DNA of 64,000 bases, from positions 52,778,519-52,842,518 of the forward strand of contig CM067367.1 of the NCBI GenBank assembly GCA_034401795.1, given 5' to 3'. The notes under the pieces were generated by a model. It was not told the DNA's origin, made no database searches, and worked only from the letters and a program-made list of their open reading frames with translations. The DNA is from Chaetoderma sp. LZ-2023a (taxonomy: Eukaryota; Mollusca; Caudofoveata; Chaetodermatida; Chaetodermatidae). This document shows, piece after piece, positions 1 to 12,282 of the stretch (its first letter is position 1; every line of letters begins with the position of its first letter). Position numbers and translations under genes: made by a program.

Positions 1-2367
1 TGGAGTGACTAAATATAGTGGAATACATAGGTTAAGATCAGAAAAAACAATAATTTATCAAAACTAATCTGTTTAAATCAGATTAAACTGCGTAATTAGT
101 GAAAATATATCAGCCAATAACCGGATATGTCTAATTCATGGGGAGTAACTATGTAATGCGATTGCTGATTGGTTGAAGCATAGATAACGCATTAGCGTGT
201 ATCCAATAATGACGCTTGTATCGGTGAGCTTTGAGCTATACTCTGTTTGGAAAAAATCAATATTTTAATGTAGATCGATTATATCGTTGAACATCGCTGA
301 GCTTTTTTGTTGAGAAATTGGGAACACATAACGATCGAGGATTGTTAAACATTATAAACACTAATCCATCAGTCAATCAATCAGCCACTATTGCTAAATA
401 AAAAACGGATTATAGAGCGTATTGATACCGTTATTCAAACAGCAATACAAAGACACCGCCGCTAATCTGTCAAATGACCATTCAAATGTAAAAGATATCA
501 CAATATCTTCAATATATTCCTTCATCCATTTAGATATTTTGATAAGTAAATAGAACAAATATTTTGCCTGTAAGTCGTTGCTGCTTTAGGCAAGGATGCA
601 TGCACAAATTAATTTCAAAATATTCAGCAGATTAGTGATAACAACGTTGTGATATGTCCAATGTTCTGAGCTGTGAAAGAGTTAAGACGCCGAGACACGT
701 TTGTATACGCTTGATCAGTTGTATTGGATTTCTCAAGCGTGAGTTCCTCTAGAGGGAGATTCCGCTGTTATCCAATCAAATACTGACACGTCACACTGAC
801 GTTTAGCACAACAGACAGAAACATGGCGGGTATTTTTGCAATTTGTAGGCCAAACAAGGCGACTAACATCGGGCTTGTAAACTCATTATTTATCAAAATT
901 AAAAATTAGATCAAATTGAATACTACGGATGATTTGGGGATTGTGTTTACAATTAAATGTGGTGGTTGAATCTGATTTATGGGCATTAACAACTTTGAGT
1001 TGTGCAAGAAAACCTTCAACAAATCATAGTCTTAAACAACAGTAAGTTCGTTTTTATTGAACACACAATACATTACGTATATTTTTTAAAGTAAAAACAT
1101 GCACAAATAAATATACACACACGATAATATAATCGATAATTAAGCACACGCAAAGTTACCAGTTTCTGTTACACTTTTTAACTGCGTCCTTGGGGACGCA
1201 GGGGGTTAATTTTTATGCGTCCCTCTGCCATTTTTATGCGTATATACGCACAAAAGGACGCATCAGGGCAACACTGTTTGTTTCCAAAACGAAATGTTTC
1301 CTACACTGACTATATATAATGCTGTTTCCCCCCCATTATTATCATTGCGCGATCGGAACTGAGTATTATACTGATCTGAATAACGGGTACCCGTTTGATA
1401 AACTCCCGTTAGGGTATAATAACTCGTAATTATATATTTATATTAAGGAAGGTATTTAATCACACCAGACTGTTTCACGCGCATTTTGACTACAAGAGTG
1501 TGGAATAAACTTTATTATATCTTGAACATACGTGGCTTACTATTAGTATTAATCTAATAGGTGGTCGAGATTTACAAATCCGAGGCCTGTATTGACTTCT
1601 AGAGGGGCCGGAAATGTATCAGGGCAGAGATCGGTCTGAAGTAAACGCACCCTGTGTGACATGATTGTTATTATTATACACGCTATTCTTAGAAATTTGC
1701 TCTTAAAAAAAATTTCCCTATACAATCCGCTGAGTTAGGGGGTGGGCTTCTAATACAGAGTTTTGCCATTTTGAAACTGCTAAGAAATTGTTGGAGCTCA
1801 TATGTCAAAGTTAGGGGGTGGGCTTCTATTATAGCATAGGCTACAATTAAGCGAAATACGGTAGTTCATGATTAATCGTATTATTTGTATTAAATGATCA
1901 CGATTATGAAAATTGAATAATCATGCAACCCTAGGCATGTCCAATGTATAGTGTTTGAAAGCGATTATCCATGTTTATCAACAGCAGTTTTCCCAATGTA
2001 AAATGAACAGATGTAAGCTAGCAGTTTTAACAATGCTTCAGTGATTTTCCTAACCCTTTATTACTGAAGTATGCAATAATCGGTTTCGGCAGTAAAGTTG
2101 AGAAATATTCCTGTACAGAACAAGATAATCTCATTGTACCTGCAAACGGGCATTTTCTGAGGAAATTTTTTTTTTACCATTAACTGGTAAATCATATTTA
2201 TACATGTTAGCCAGATGACTGCAAGGATACGCCACCACCTCACCTCCTCCACTTTTACCTTCTGTCTTTCCAGGCGTCTATTTCTGGGCTTTTCTGTACT
2301 TGTTTTAAAATAATGCTCCAATTCTTTTTATATGAAATTTAAATTTATCTCATTCTCATCTGTTTAG
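1..2367. other. No exon recognised; AT-rich intron or 5' flank
   Basis: I see no zinc-finger or other recognisable coding exon here. About 740-825 has CCAAT-like and TGACGT-like sequence just before an ATG in good Kozak context at 823 (acATGGcg), which could be a first exon ending at 829 (phase 1), but this is weak. The stretch 1185-1275 has repeated ggacgca words and ends in gggcaacactg, whose complement resembles hAT ends. The phrase agttagggggtgggcttcta occurs twice (near 1732 and 1810). About 1310-1415 resembles 33543-33610. Confidence 0.4.
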
Positions 2368-2442
2368 TTAAAAGACGACCTCGAAGGCCTAAGTCACCAG
2401 CAATAAGCAAAGAAGAAAGCAAGCCACCATTGCCAGAAAAAG
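2368..2442 (+). CDS. ZFAT: ZFAT-like exon with AT-hook-like basic motif
   Basis: This is a 75-nt exon between a ttag acceptor and a GTATGG donor. It is phase 1 at both ends. The two leading bases complete a codon and the next frame reads KRRPRRPKSP followed by a KEES/PPLPEKG stretch. The basic RRPRRPK run resembles an AT-hook. In human ZFAT an AT-hook (KRKRGRPKG) precedes the finger encoded by the following exon, so the order agrees. The final G joins exactly to the phase-1 exon at 6056 (or 12283) as a glycine codon. The exon is short and rests on splice signals, phase and order, with no long ORF. Confidence 0.6.
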
Positions 2443-3426
2443 GTATGGTATTTTTCCCAAGTGACTGTGCATTGTAACTTGTAACCTGTTTTTGCTCTAC
2501 TTTTTAGTCAGATATAGAACAATGTATGCAGCTTTTACAAGTATGTCAAAAATTTGATCAACAAACAACCATACATGTACCTAGAAATTCTAAACTCACA
2601 GATGAAGATAAAAATCTGTCTATTCTATCAAAATTCTTGGTTCATTTGTTTAAAGACTACATTATGCATGCAGCTTAAAGAGGATGTCGCTGATAGGTCT
2701 AGTAGCAATTTAATACACAGAGCCATGCCCATAGAACTCTTCACATGTTTCAATACACTCATTTTTACATCAATTCTTATACATGTATGTATATACGACC
2801 ACTCAAATCCAAGAAGATGCAAATTAAATTCCACAAATATTAAAAATGCAAACACAAATTTGACGGTGGAATTTATCCCCGTTTCGCAGGGAAAGCACAG
2901 TATTTGCTAGTTAGTGGCTGCTCACGATTCATCGCTAGTCTTGCATAAACAATAGTTTGATGTCGTGACATATGTGGCACTTTTCCAACGGCGTCAATGA
3001 TGTTAAATATTTGCGCTTAGCAAAACTTCTCAGGTTGTAGTTCAGGATCAGTTAATCCTATTGCAACTAAACTTGGCTATGTGGTTGCCTCTAATATTAG
3101 GAAGCAGTATGATGACACTGAGGTCACACAGTCAAATGTCAAGGTTACTGTAACCTTTATACAAAACTATTTTTTCGATGTTAAGGTCAGTGCCACTGTG
3201 ACAAACAGGAGACGGGCAAGACATTTAATTCCGCAGAATTCTTGTTTGTGGTTTCTAATCTACCAACGTGTACATCTTTGAACATCTCCAGTGTCAAGCG
3301 TTGTGGCACTAGTGTTCTGGTGTTTGAACTGTTTCTAAAGACATATTTAAGATTAGCCAGAAAAACAACAAATAACAAATATACATGTATATGACAATAT
3401 TGAAAACTGGAGTGGAAAACAATTAG
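2443..3426. other. Intron sequence, no clear feature
   Basis: The stretch is AT-rich intron with short overlapping ORFs on both strands that look random. Around 3105-3155 two imperfect palindromic words, aggtcacac and aaggttactgtaacctt, resemble the tandem repeat near 26450. No exon is supported. Confidence 0.4.
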
Positions 3427-4388
3427 AGCCCCGCACCAGAAGGTGCGAAGCCATACAGTAATCGTCGCATCTATGTCTGTCTGTTCGTCCACAATATTTC
3501 GTAAACAGCATGTCATACAGAACTGCTTCAGATATTTTAATGAAACTTGGTGTATCCCTCAGTTAGGATACGCAGATGTACCTTTTGAAGAATTCACGTT
3601 TATCATGTTTATAGGTCCAATATTTTTGGTGAAAATGGGCTTTTTAATACAAAAATTCTCAATTTTTGACAATTACCTGGTAAACACCATGTCATACAGA
3701 ATCGTTTAAGATAATTTAATGAAACTTGGCAGGTATCTGCTTTATGATGGCTAGATGTGCCTTTTGAAAGAGTTACCTTTATCGGCCCAAGATTTTGGGT
3801 GAAAAGGGGCTTTTTAATGGAAAACTCATGATTTTTTGTAAATTTTCTCGTAAACACCACATCATAAAGAACCACTTCAGAAATTTGAAAGAAACTTTGT
3901 GTATGCCTCAGTTATGATACACAGATGTGCCTTTGAAGAATTCACGTTTATAGGTCCGATATTTTGGGTGAAAATGGGCTTTTTTAATGCAAAAACACTC
4001 AAGATTTTTGTCAATTACCTCGTAAACACCATATCATACAGAATTGCTTGAGATAACTTAATGAAACTTGGCAGGTGGCTTCTTTATAATGGGTAGATGT
4101 GCCTTTTGAAGGATTCACCAGTATCGCACCATTATTTTGAGTAAAAACAATTAAAATAATTTAATGAACCTTAACAGGTAGCTTCTTTATGATGAGTAGA
4201 GGTGCCTTTTGGAGGATTCACTTTTATAGGTCAAAGATTTCTGGGGGAAATTGGCGTTTTAATGCAAAGACTTACAATTTTTGTCAATTATTTTTAGACA
4301 TTTAAATTTTTTTATTCTTAATATGAAGGCTTGAATGAAATTCCTGCCTACTACATAGAGAAAGGTATTTTCAGTGATTGTGGAGCCC
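3427..4388. repeat. Modular element M1 with ~180-bp tandem core
   Basis: The element opens with gagccccgcaccagaaggtg and closes with cagtgattgtggagccc, an imperfect terminal inverted pair (GGCCCCGC-like and GCGGGGCC-like). Between them about four degenerate units begin near 3491, 3679, 3850 and 4023, each starting with a form of cgtaaacaccatatcataca. The same head and tail enclose only two or so units at 29829-30408, so unit number varies between copies. The right part recurs at 10269-10620 because of the duplication beside the N gap. Confidence 0.6.
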
Positions 4389-4668
4389 TCAAAACAACAT
4401 TTTCTAGTTCTATGCTCAAATTCCTTCATTTCTAACCTACCAGTTCTCCCCCCCCCCCCCCAAACCCCCCACTTACCCCCTGAGTAAATACTCATGTTTC
4501 TTGTCAACATTTTCACATTTGGAAAATTTTCATGTCTCCTACAGAAATGTTTGTACATGTACTTCTTGCTATAATATTAATATATCTGATGACTTGCCAT
4601 CAATTAGTGACTAGTCAGTGGTCACAGTCACTTCATCAAGTCATAGTACTTAATAAATACAGATCAAT

Positions 4669-4901
4669 TAACCCTTTAACCCTCGAATTTGTTCAAGGAA
4701 ATTTGGATTTTCTCATAGAAAATGTCCATTTGCAGATCAAGAGAAGATGATTTTTGAAAATTTACCACTAATGACTGGCTCAGTTATCAAGCCTGTCATT
4801 TCAGTGGTAAATTTTCTAAAATAGTCTTCTTGGTTTGCAAATGGGCATTTCTCAAGACCACTACAGAATCTGTTTTTGGCTGATATGAGTGTTAAAGGGT
4901 T
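4669..4901. repeat. Hairpin MITE family H, copy (copy A)
   Basis: This 233-bp near-palindrome starts accctttaac and ends gttaaagggt. Its centre has accactaatgactggctc facing a matching inverted arm. It is inverted relative to the copy at 7422. The counterpart in copy B is at about 10899-11130. Confidence 0.7.
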
Positions 4902-5454
4902 GAACCTTGTAAATACTGAGAATGAAATAAAGTAATGTTTGTCCTTGTTTCTAGGTTTGCCAATAAATTGCCACTCTGTTGCACAAGTATATGCTATGCG
5001 ATGAATCAAATAATTATGATTATTTGGGTAAAATGAACATGATTATAAAAACAGAAAATAGTTCAAGCCTACACATGTATCCTAACTATGTCTCTGATGG
5101 TTCTCATAGACTGAGTCATAGTATATTACCTGTCCCACCTCACCCTCTTGATTGTATCCTCCTCAGTCACCCCATTGTGGCAAACAAATCAAGGTCTTTG
5201 GACTCTAGAAAGAGTTATGTATTTGATTATTGTTGTTCCAATTACCTTAGTTTGCATTTTCAACCAACCTATCAATCATGATTTCAGAAATCGATTTTGG
5301 CTGCTAATAAATAGACTATATTAGTATATTTTGACTGAAAAATCTAGAAAACAACTGCTGAAATGAGTAATTTTTGGCAAAACATTTTTAATTTAATTTT
5401 TAGTACTTCTTCTTCTTTTCGTTCGCTGATCAAACCGCCAGTCCTGTAAGTGAC

Positions 5455-5645
5455 TATCGACATGATCATAAGCGTTAAGTGCGTGGATGATCCATGGTTT
5501 ATTAGAATGCGCCTTGTGGCCTGGAACCTCCGTCTTCAGCACTCGAGGTTTCTGTCAGGGTTACCTCACCCTTACCTCCTTTAGTCGCCTCTTACGACAC
5601 GCAGAGGATACAGAAGGTGTATTCTACGCCCCCACCTACAGGGCA
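5455..5645. repeat. Possible SINE-like dispersed repeat
   Basis: The stretch contains gtcgcctcttacgacacgc and an adjacent GC-richer body unlike its AT-rich surroundings. That motif reminds me of a repeat widespread in invertebrate genomes, but I cannot name the family. Its only other copy here is in the duplicated segment at 11682-11870. Its short ORF has no recognisable domain. Confidence 0.35.
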
Positions 5646-5738
5646 ATTTTTAGTACTATACCCTTTGTCTAAGGCATTAACCCTTCCAACGATGAAATAG
5701 TATGCTAATTTCAAAAAACCATTCTACGGTAATAACCT

Positions 5739-5820
5739 GTTGAATATTTTGAAACTTATTTGACTGGAAGCTGTTGCTAAGCAACAGTTTCCAATCAAAT
5801 TAGTTTCAAAATATTCAACA
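5739..5820. repeat. Palindromic repeat family P, copy (copy A)
   Basis: This 82-bp near-perfect inverted repeat has arms gttgaatattttgaaac and gtttcaaaatattcaac around a gctgttgctaagcaacag centre. As single-stranded DNA or RNA it would fold into one long hairpin. Copy B carries it at 11966-12046. Confidence 0.8.
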
Positions 5821-6055
5821 TCGTTCTAAAATTTTAGAATTTGTCATTCCTGCGACTTGGGTTGAAACGGTTAAATATCCATGAACATGCAATGATTATT
5901 GCATTTAAAATTTCAAAATCGGGGAAAATGAGAGACTTATAATCAATCATTAATTGATTATCTGAGTTAGTATGTAAATCTAATCATCGATCACAAAAAT
6001 AGTACCAATTCCCAACACTTGATTGTACATGCACCTGTATACTTTGCACTTTCAG

Positions 6056-6187
6056 GAGAGGATGGTCGATTCCGCTGTGTCCGCTGTAAAAGATCATTCA
6101 TAAAGGATCGTCATTACAACACACATCGATGCATGGCGAGCTCTGACTATGTAGAACTTACAAACAAAGACCTTTTCAAATTGGAAG
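6056..6187 (+). CDS. ZFAT: ZFAT-like exon, atypical zinc finger (copy A)
   Basis: The exon lies between a ctttcag acceptor and a GTGAGC donor and is phase 1 at both ends. It encodes EDGRFRCVRCKRSF followed by KDRHYNTHRC, a C-x2-C zinc-binding pair with H-x3-H-x-C, close to the second finger of vertebrate ZFAT (recalled as ECSKCCRKF with RKHIC). The tail TNKDLFKLEG leads into the acidic exon. The same exon is repeated at 12283-12414, and only one of the two probably exists per haplotype. Confidence 0.78.
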
Positions 6188-6247
6188 GTGAGCGTCACAA
6201 CTAGTGCTTATATCTGTATCTTGCGGCAGGCAACATTTATATGTAGA

Positions 6248-6400
6248 TTGACCCTTTAATGGCCAAGGTGGCCAAAAAGTGCTTCTATTGTCATGACAGT
6301 TGCCATGAGAATATATCCATTTGTGGGTCAACAGAAGACTATTCTTGAAAATTTGTCGTTGTAAAGGCTGGCTCAATTATCCCAGCTGGTCATACATTTA
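6248..6400. repeat. Partial hairpin MITE family H (copy A)
   Basis: The stretch begins gaccctttaatggccaagg and carries the inner words tccatttgtgggtcaac and gaaaatttgtcg of the H family, but the second arm is mostly missing. It starts 60 bases after the donor of the preceding exon. The copy B counterpart is at about 12477-12630. Confidence 0.5.
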
Positions 6401-6488
6401 GTGAATATTAATATATTTAGCCTGCAAATTAACACTTTCAACAACAAAATCTGAAAAAGTTAATTCTTTACGATTTATAGCATACTCT

Positions 6489-6596
6489 GTTGTATATTTT
6501 GAAATTAATATGACTGGAAGCGATGCTGCCTAAAGCAGCCGATGCTGCCTAAGGCAGCAATGGCTTCCCGTCATATTAATTTCAGATTATTCAACA
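6489..6596. repeat. Palindromic repeat family P, expanded centre (copy A)
   Basis: The arms gttgtatattttgaaatt and aatttcagattattcaac enclose a centre in which gatgctgcctaa is duplicated, so the loop is longer than usual for the family. Copy B carries it at about 12716-12823. Confidence 0.75.
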
Positions 6597-7421
6597 ACTT
6601 TACTGTTTATTTACCCTGAGATTTAGATACGGGGAATTTATCGGTGAAAGTGTTAATGGATTACTAGATTAGAAATTGATACCCATCATATAACCCCGGT
6701 CAAATTTTTAAAAATTAGTTTGTAGGACATTGACATGTGATTTAATTTAGTCTCCCTGGGGTGAGAATGTCACCTGTCTGACCACGGGACTATTAAGCCA
6801 TTCATCATGTTCATTGCTGTACAGTAATGGCAATATATATTATCTTAGCAGCTGGTGGTAAAACGATGGTTATTCATCCTTTAAGCCATTGTTGTCTAGG
6901 AAGATAGAGACTTTGAAAATCGTCACGCTTTAGGCTACTGCGGCTTAAGCCAGGAATGCCAGGTTGAAAACGATTTTTAGTTGCAACTCACAATTGATAT
7001 AATTGTCTGTCTGTCTGTGTCTGTCTGTAAAATATTTGACATTTCTTACAAAGCCACCTTTCACAACTGTGGGCTTGTTAAGTGAGGATGTATTTCCGGG
7101 TCCAGCTCGATTGCTATATGCACAAAACAACGTTTTTGTTTACCAACAAATAATGACATCATAAACACACACTTATGATGTAATAAAGCAAATTACACAC
7201 TTCCGGGCTGCGAATCACTCGCAATGACAGCATACTTAACAAGCACATAGCATGTTCACACTTGTTCTGTAGAAGATAGGATTTCAGAATTTGTCCCTGT
7301 CTCTGAAGGTGGGGATGTTGAACATACATGTAATCTTAATATGCATGTATGCTATTGCTTAGACTGGCACTGTTTTCAAAATCCCGCATAGCTACACAGA
7401 CATGACAGAAAGTTCACCTTT

Positions 7422-7656
7422 TAACCCTTTAACACTCATATCAGCCAAAAACGGCTTCTACAATGGTCTTGAGAAATGTCCATTTGCAGACCAAGAGAGA
7501 CTATTTTTGAAAATTTACCACTGGAATGAATGGCTAGATAAGTGAGCTAGTCATTCCAGTGGTAAACTTTCAAAAGTAGTCTTCTCTTGGTCTGCAAATG
7601 GACATTTCTCTATAGGAAAATTGAAATTTTCCTGAACAAATTCAAGTGTTAAGGAG
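7422..7656. repeat. Hairpin MITE family H, full-length (copy A)
   Basis: The element runs from aaccctttaacactcatat to caagtgttaaggagt. Its long arms include gtccatttgcagaccaagag and the inverse ctcttggtctgcaaatggac, with tttaccactggaatga and tcattccagtggtaaa near the centre. It lies about 170 bp before the acidic exon. Copy B is at 13648-13880. Confidence 0.75.
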
Positions 7657-7825
7657 TATAAAGATGCTAGTAATTCCATGTAGTGATATGAGATGTGGGT
7701 ATATTTTCAAAACTGTAATCTGTATTTAGCTTTAAAAAATTAAATTTTGGAGATTTTGCGTGTTCGTTATAAAATACTGGATTGTATCGCATTTGCGCAA
7801 TTTAAATTTGTTTTTGCATTGACAG

Positions 7826-8198
7826 AGGCCAATGGTACCAGTGTCTATATGGATGTAGATGAAGATACTACAACAGATCCAGACTTTGATATTGCAGCCA
7901 GTGAACTTGAAACGGGGTAAGTTAATGACAGTATTGAAGATGAGGATGAAGAGGATGAGGAGATGATGATGCTGATGGCTACATTATCGAAGAGGATGAG
8001 GAGTATAAAGCCCCCTATAACGCTCGAGCGAAGCTGGGATTAGAATCTCGTAAACGTGGCCGCCCTCACAAACATGTGCCTGTAGATAATGTGGATGAAG
8101 AGGCTGGAGAGAATGCCGTGATGACAGAACGTGTGCCTGATGAGATTACAGGTGATGGAGGATGCGTACAGCAACAGGATGGAGATATGCATAAGGAG
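7826..8198 (+). CDS. ZFAT: ZFAT-like acidic exon, frameshifted copy A
   Basis: This is the same exon as 14048-14421 with base-level differences: near 7916 the run reads acggggtaag where the other copy has acgggtaaag, and near 7960 the GAT repeat is one base short. The reading frame is therefore broken after about 30 codons. The splice acceptor (gacag) and donor (GTATAA) are intact. Because the changes are in a homopolymer-like run and a simple repeat beside a contig end, I read them as sequence errors. A true pseudo-exon is the alternative. Confidence 0.6.
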
Positions 8199-8306
8199 GT
8201 ATAATTACCATTAATTGTATGTATGAATAGACCAATAAAATATCTAGATGACATCAAACTATATATAAATTAGGGTGCTTCCACCAAATAGAACAAAATT
8301 GATTGT

Positions 8307-8545
8307 TTTAAACTCTTTAAACATCCATATCAGCCAAAAATGGCTTCTGTGGTGGTCTTGAGAAATATCCATTTGCAAACCAAGAGAAGATTATTTTTGA
8401 AAATTTACCACTGGAATGACTGGCTCGGTTATCGAGCCAGTCATTCCAGTGGTAAATTTTTCAAAAATAGTTTTCTCTTAGTCTGCAAATGGACCATTTT
8501 CTATGAGAAAATTTTAATTTACTTGAACAAATTCACTGAAGACAT
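8307..8545. repeat. Hairpin MITE family H (copy A)
   Basis: The element starts about 110 bp after the acidic exon donor, near ctctttaaacatcc. Its centre is ggctcggttatcgagccagt. The far end lacks the usual gttaaagggt terminus. Copy B is at about 14531-14756. Confidence 0.65.
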
Positions 8546-8732
8546 TTATATTGTATGCATTTCATTGAAACGGTGATTGTAAAAAGCTTAAAAGGAAATG
8601 TCCACAACATGAGATGGTTCTGTTAGCTCCCATTGGTCTGGGATATTGAATAAAGCATTGGTGTTTAATACGTTAATGGTCATGCCATTCAAATACGTCC
8701 TCTTGCCATTAGTCGTGTTAGTTTGCTAAGTT

Positions 8733-8921
8733 TAGATTTAGAGATATGTCCATTTGCGAGCCAAAGAATCTATTCTAGAAAATTATATCACTCAATCAGT
8801 AACCAAGCCAGACATTTCATTGATACATTTCCAAAAAAATAGTCTTCCATTGGCTTGCAATTTGACATTTACAGAGCAAATATCTAGATTTTACTTTATG
8901 AATCTTGAACATTAAAGGTCT
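8733..8921. repeat. Diverged hairpin MITE family H (copy A)
   Basis: The arms atgtccatttgcgagccaa and ttggcttgcaatttgacatt pair imperfectly, and the terminal accctttaa is degraded. Copy B is at about 14947-15135. Confidence 0.5.
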
Positions 8922-9750
8922 TGTGAGTACTTGCGGTCGATAACGAGTTTTAATTAATTTTATGGTCTACTACACTATTTAAACACAATAGCGTCACTTT
9001 GGGGTGGGAAAAATATGTTAGGCAGCCCAAATAACGAGATTAAATGATGCCTCAATCTGAATCACATCGCCACTCGCTGTGATGTCACACGGGAATGGCT
9101 CTGTGGGCTGGGTCAATATTTTTCTGTCTGTAGTACAAAGGTAACATATTTTAAAACATGCGATTTAACAGGATATACTTCACCTACCATAACATACATT
9201 ATGTCAGGTTGAAGCTAAGTCTCAAGAAATAAAAAATCATGATTTTTTTAAATCTATTATGACATTTACTCATTTTTAATGGTTTCATGGATAGCTATAT
9301 TCGCATAATAATAGGCCTATAACTACGGTAAACATGGGCAGTGCTGAAAATTGGCAATATTTCAATGCATGTGCCAAATACTCTGTAGTCTAGTAGGCCT
9401 AATTGCGGATCCATTACCATTCTTGAAAGGACTGGGTGTACTATGTACTGTCTGGAGATTGATGGATGTGAGCATGATGATCGAGGTTGACGGGAGAGGT
9501 TGACGATGGCTATAATTGTACTATTATTCATATCTAAATGTATACGCTACAGAGCGCATGCAGTTACAACTTTTTCTGAAGATTACGAATCTACAATAAA
9601 GTGTGTCAGTGTGTCCTATGTGAAATTTCCCGTGATTACTGATTAGTAATGTAATTGTTTACCTATAAGTTTTTTGGCAATGTGTTTGTATAATAATAAT
9701 GTAGAGACATGTACGGGTCAACACGCATGATGGTAACACACGTGTCATGC
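8922..9750. other. Intron sequence up to the assembly gap (copy A)
   Basis: I see no exon or clear repeat in this stretch, which matches 15136-15945 except at its last ~20 bases before the Ns. Confidence 0.4.
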
Positions 9751-10250
9751 NNNNNNNNNNNNNNNNNNNNNNNNNNNNNNNNNNNNNNNNNNNNNNNNNN
9801 NNNNNNNNNNNNNNNNNNNNNNNNNNNNNNNNNNNNNNNNNNNNNNNNNNNNNNNNNNNNNNNNNNNNNNNNNNNNNNNNNNNNNNNNNNNNNNNNNNNN
9901 NNNNNNNNNNNNNNNNNNNNNNNNNNNNNNNNNNNNNNNNNNNNNNNNNNNNNNNNNNNNNNNNNNNNNNNNNNNNNNNNNNNNNNNNNNNNNNNNNNNN
10001 NNNNNNNNNNNNNNNNNNNNNNNNNNNNNNNNNNNNNNNNNNNNNNNNNNNNNNNNNNNNNNNNNNNNNNNNNNNNNNNNNNNNNNNNNNNNNNNNNNNN
10101 NNNNNNNNNNNNNNNNNNNNNNNNNNNNNNNNNNNNNNNNNNNNNNNNNNNNNNNNNNNNNNNNNNNNNNNNNNNNNNNNNNNNNNNNNNNNNNNNNNNN
10201 NNNNNNNNNNNNNNNNNNNNNNNNNNNNNNNNNNNNNNNNNNNNNNNNNN
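9751..10250. other. Assembly gap (500 N)
   Basis: There are exactly 500 Ns, the usual sign of a scaffold gap of unknown true length. Any apparent ORF across it is meaningless. The bases right after it, cacgacacgacgatgttt, do not match the corresponding place in copy A and may be contig-end or linker sequence. Confidence 0.98.
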
Positions 10251-12282
10251 CACGACACGACGATGTTTACAGAATTGCTTGAGATAACTTAATGAAACTT
10301 GGCAGGTGGCTTCTTTATAATGGGTAGATGTGCCTTTTGAAGGATTCACCAGTATCGCACCATTATTTTGAGTAAAAACAATTAAAATAATTTAATGAAC
10401 CTTAACAGGTAGCTTCTTTATGATGAGTAGAGGTGCCTTTTGGAGGATTCACTTTTATAGGTCAAAGATTTCTGGGGGAAATTGGCGTTTTAATGCAAAG
10501 ACTTACAATTTTTGTCAATTATTTTTAGACATTTAAATTTTTTTATTCTTAATATGAAGGCTTGAATGAAATTCCTGCCTACTACATAGAGAAAGGTATT
10601 TTCAGTGATTGTGGAGCCCTCAAAACAACATTTTCTAGTTCTATGCTCAAATTCCTTCATTTCTAACCTACCAGTTCTCCCCCCCCCCCAAACCCCCCAC
10701 TTACCCCCTGAGTAAATACTCATGTTTCTTGTCAACATTTTCACATTTGGAAAATTTTCATGTCTCCTACAGAAATGTTTGTACATGTACTTCTTGCTAT
10801 AATATTAATATATCTGATGACTTGCCATCAATTAGTGACTAGTCAGTGGTCACAGTCACTTCATCAAGTCATAGTACTTAATAAATACAGATCAATTAAC
10901 CCTTTAACCCTCGAATTTGTTCAAGGAAATTTGGATTTTCTCATAGAAAATGTCCATTTGCAGATCAAGAGAAGATGATTTTTGAAAATTTACCACTAAT
11001 GACTGGCTCAGTTATCAAGCCTGTCATTTCAGTGGTAAATTTTCTAAAATAGTCTTCTTGGTTTGCAAATGGGCATTTCTCAAGACCACTACAGAATCTG
11101 TTTTTGGCTGATATGAGTGTTAAAGGGTTGAACCTTGTAAATACTGAGAATGAAATAAAGTAATGTTTGTCCTTGTTTCTAGGTTTGCCAATAAATTGCC
11201 ACTCTGTTGCACAAGTATATGCTATGCGATGAATCAAATAATTATGATTATTTGGGTAAAATGAACATGATTATAAAAACAGAAAATAGTTCAAGCCTAC
11301 ACATGTATCCTAACTATGTCTCTGATGGTTCTCATAGACTGAGTCATAGTATATTACCTGTCCCACCTCACCCTCTTGATTGTATCCTCCTCAGTCACCC
11401 CATTGTGGCAAACAAATCAAGGTCTTTGGACTCTAGAAAGAGTTATGTATTTGATTATTGTTGTTCCAATTACCTTAGTTTGCATTTTCAACCAACCTAT
11501 CAATCATGATTCAGAAATCGATTTTGGCTGCTAATAAATAGACTATATTAGTATATTTTGACTGAAAAATCTAGAAAACAACTGCTGAAATGAGTAATTT
11601 TTGGCAAAACATTTTTAATTTAATTTTTAGTACTTCTTCTTCTTTTCGTTCGCTGATCAAACCGCCAGTCCTGTAAGTGACTATCGACATGATCATAAGC
11701 GTTAAGTGCGTGGATGATCCATGGTTTATTAGAATGCGCCTTGTGGCCTGGAACCTCCGTCTTCAGCACTCGAGGTTTCTGTCAGGGTTACCTCACCCTT
11801 ACCTCCTTTAGTCGCCTCTTACGACACGCAGAGGATACAGAAGGTGTATTCTACGCCCCACCTACAGGGCAATTTTTAGTACTATACCCTTTGTCTAAGG
11901 CATTAACCCTTCCAACGATGAAATAGTATGCTAATTTCAAAACAACCATTCTACGGTAATAACCTGTTGAATATTTTGAAACTTATTTGACTGGAAGCTG
12001 TTGCTAAGCAACAGTTTCCAATCAAATTAGTTTCAAAATATTCAACATCGTTCTAAAATTTTAGAATTTGTCATTCCTGCGACTTGGGTTGAAACGGTTA
12101 AATATCCATGAACATGCAATGATTATTGCATTTAAAATTTCAAAATCGGGGAAAATGAGAGACTTATAATCAATCATTAATTGATTATCTGAGTTAGTAT
12201 GTAAATCTAATCATCGATCACAAAAATAGTACCAATTCCCAACACTTGATTGTACATGCACCTGTATACTTTGCACTTTCAG

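Larger units (their letters stand above)
4038..9731. repeat. Copy A of a 5.7-kb near-identical duplication
   Basis: This segment is nearly identical to 10269-15945, with differences mainly of one base or one homopolymer unit. It holds two ZFAT-like exons, palindromic repeats at 5739 and 6489, and hairpin MITEs at 4669, 7422, 8307 and 8733. It ends a few bases before the N gap. The indel-type differences and position beside a gap suggest two unmerged haplotypes or an unpolished contig end, not a genomic duplication. Confidence 0.85.

Noticed and set aside
823-829. ATG in good Kozak context as start codon of the ZFAT-like gene (MA plus phase-1 donor)
   Set aside because: It would join in phase to 2368, but vertebrate ZFAT has an additional finger exon before the AT-hook, which I cannot find in between, and the donor (GTATTT) is weak. 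Left as a possibility only.
2554-2910. 118-residue ORF
   Set aside because: It overlaps an opposite-strand ORF, has no motif or codon bias I can see and lies in AT-rich intron sequence.
5739-5820. Family P hairpins as integron attC sites or transcription terminators
   Set aside because: They are dispersed in introns of a eukaryotic gene in both orientations and no associated integrase or bacterial context exists.
9659-10349. Long ORFs on both strands across the N gap
   Set aside because: They are open only because Ns contain no stops.
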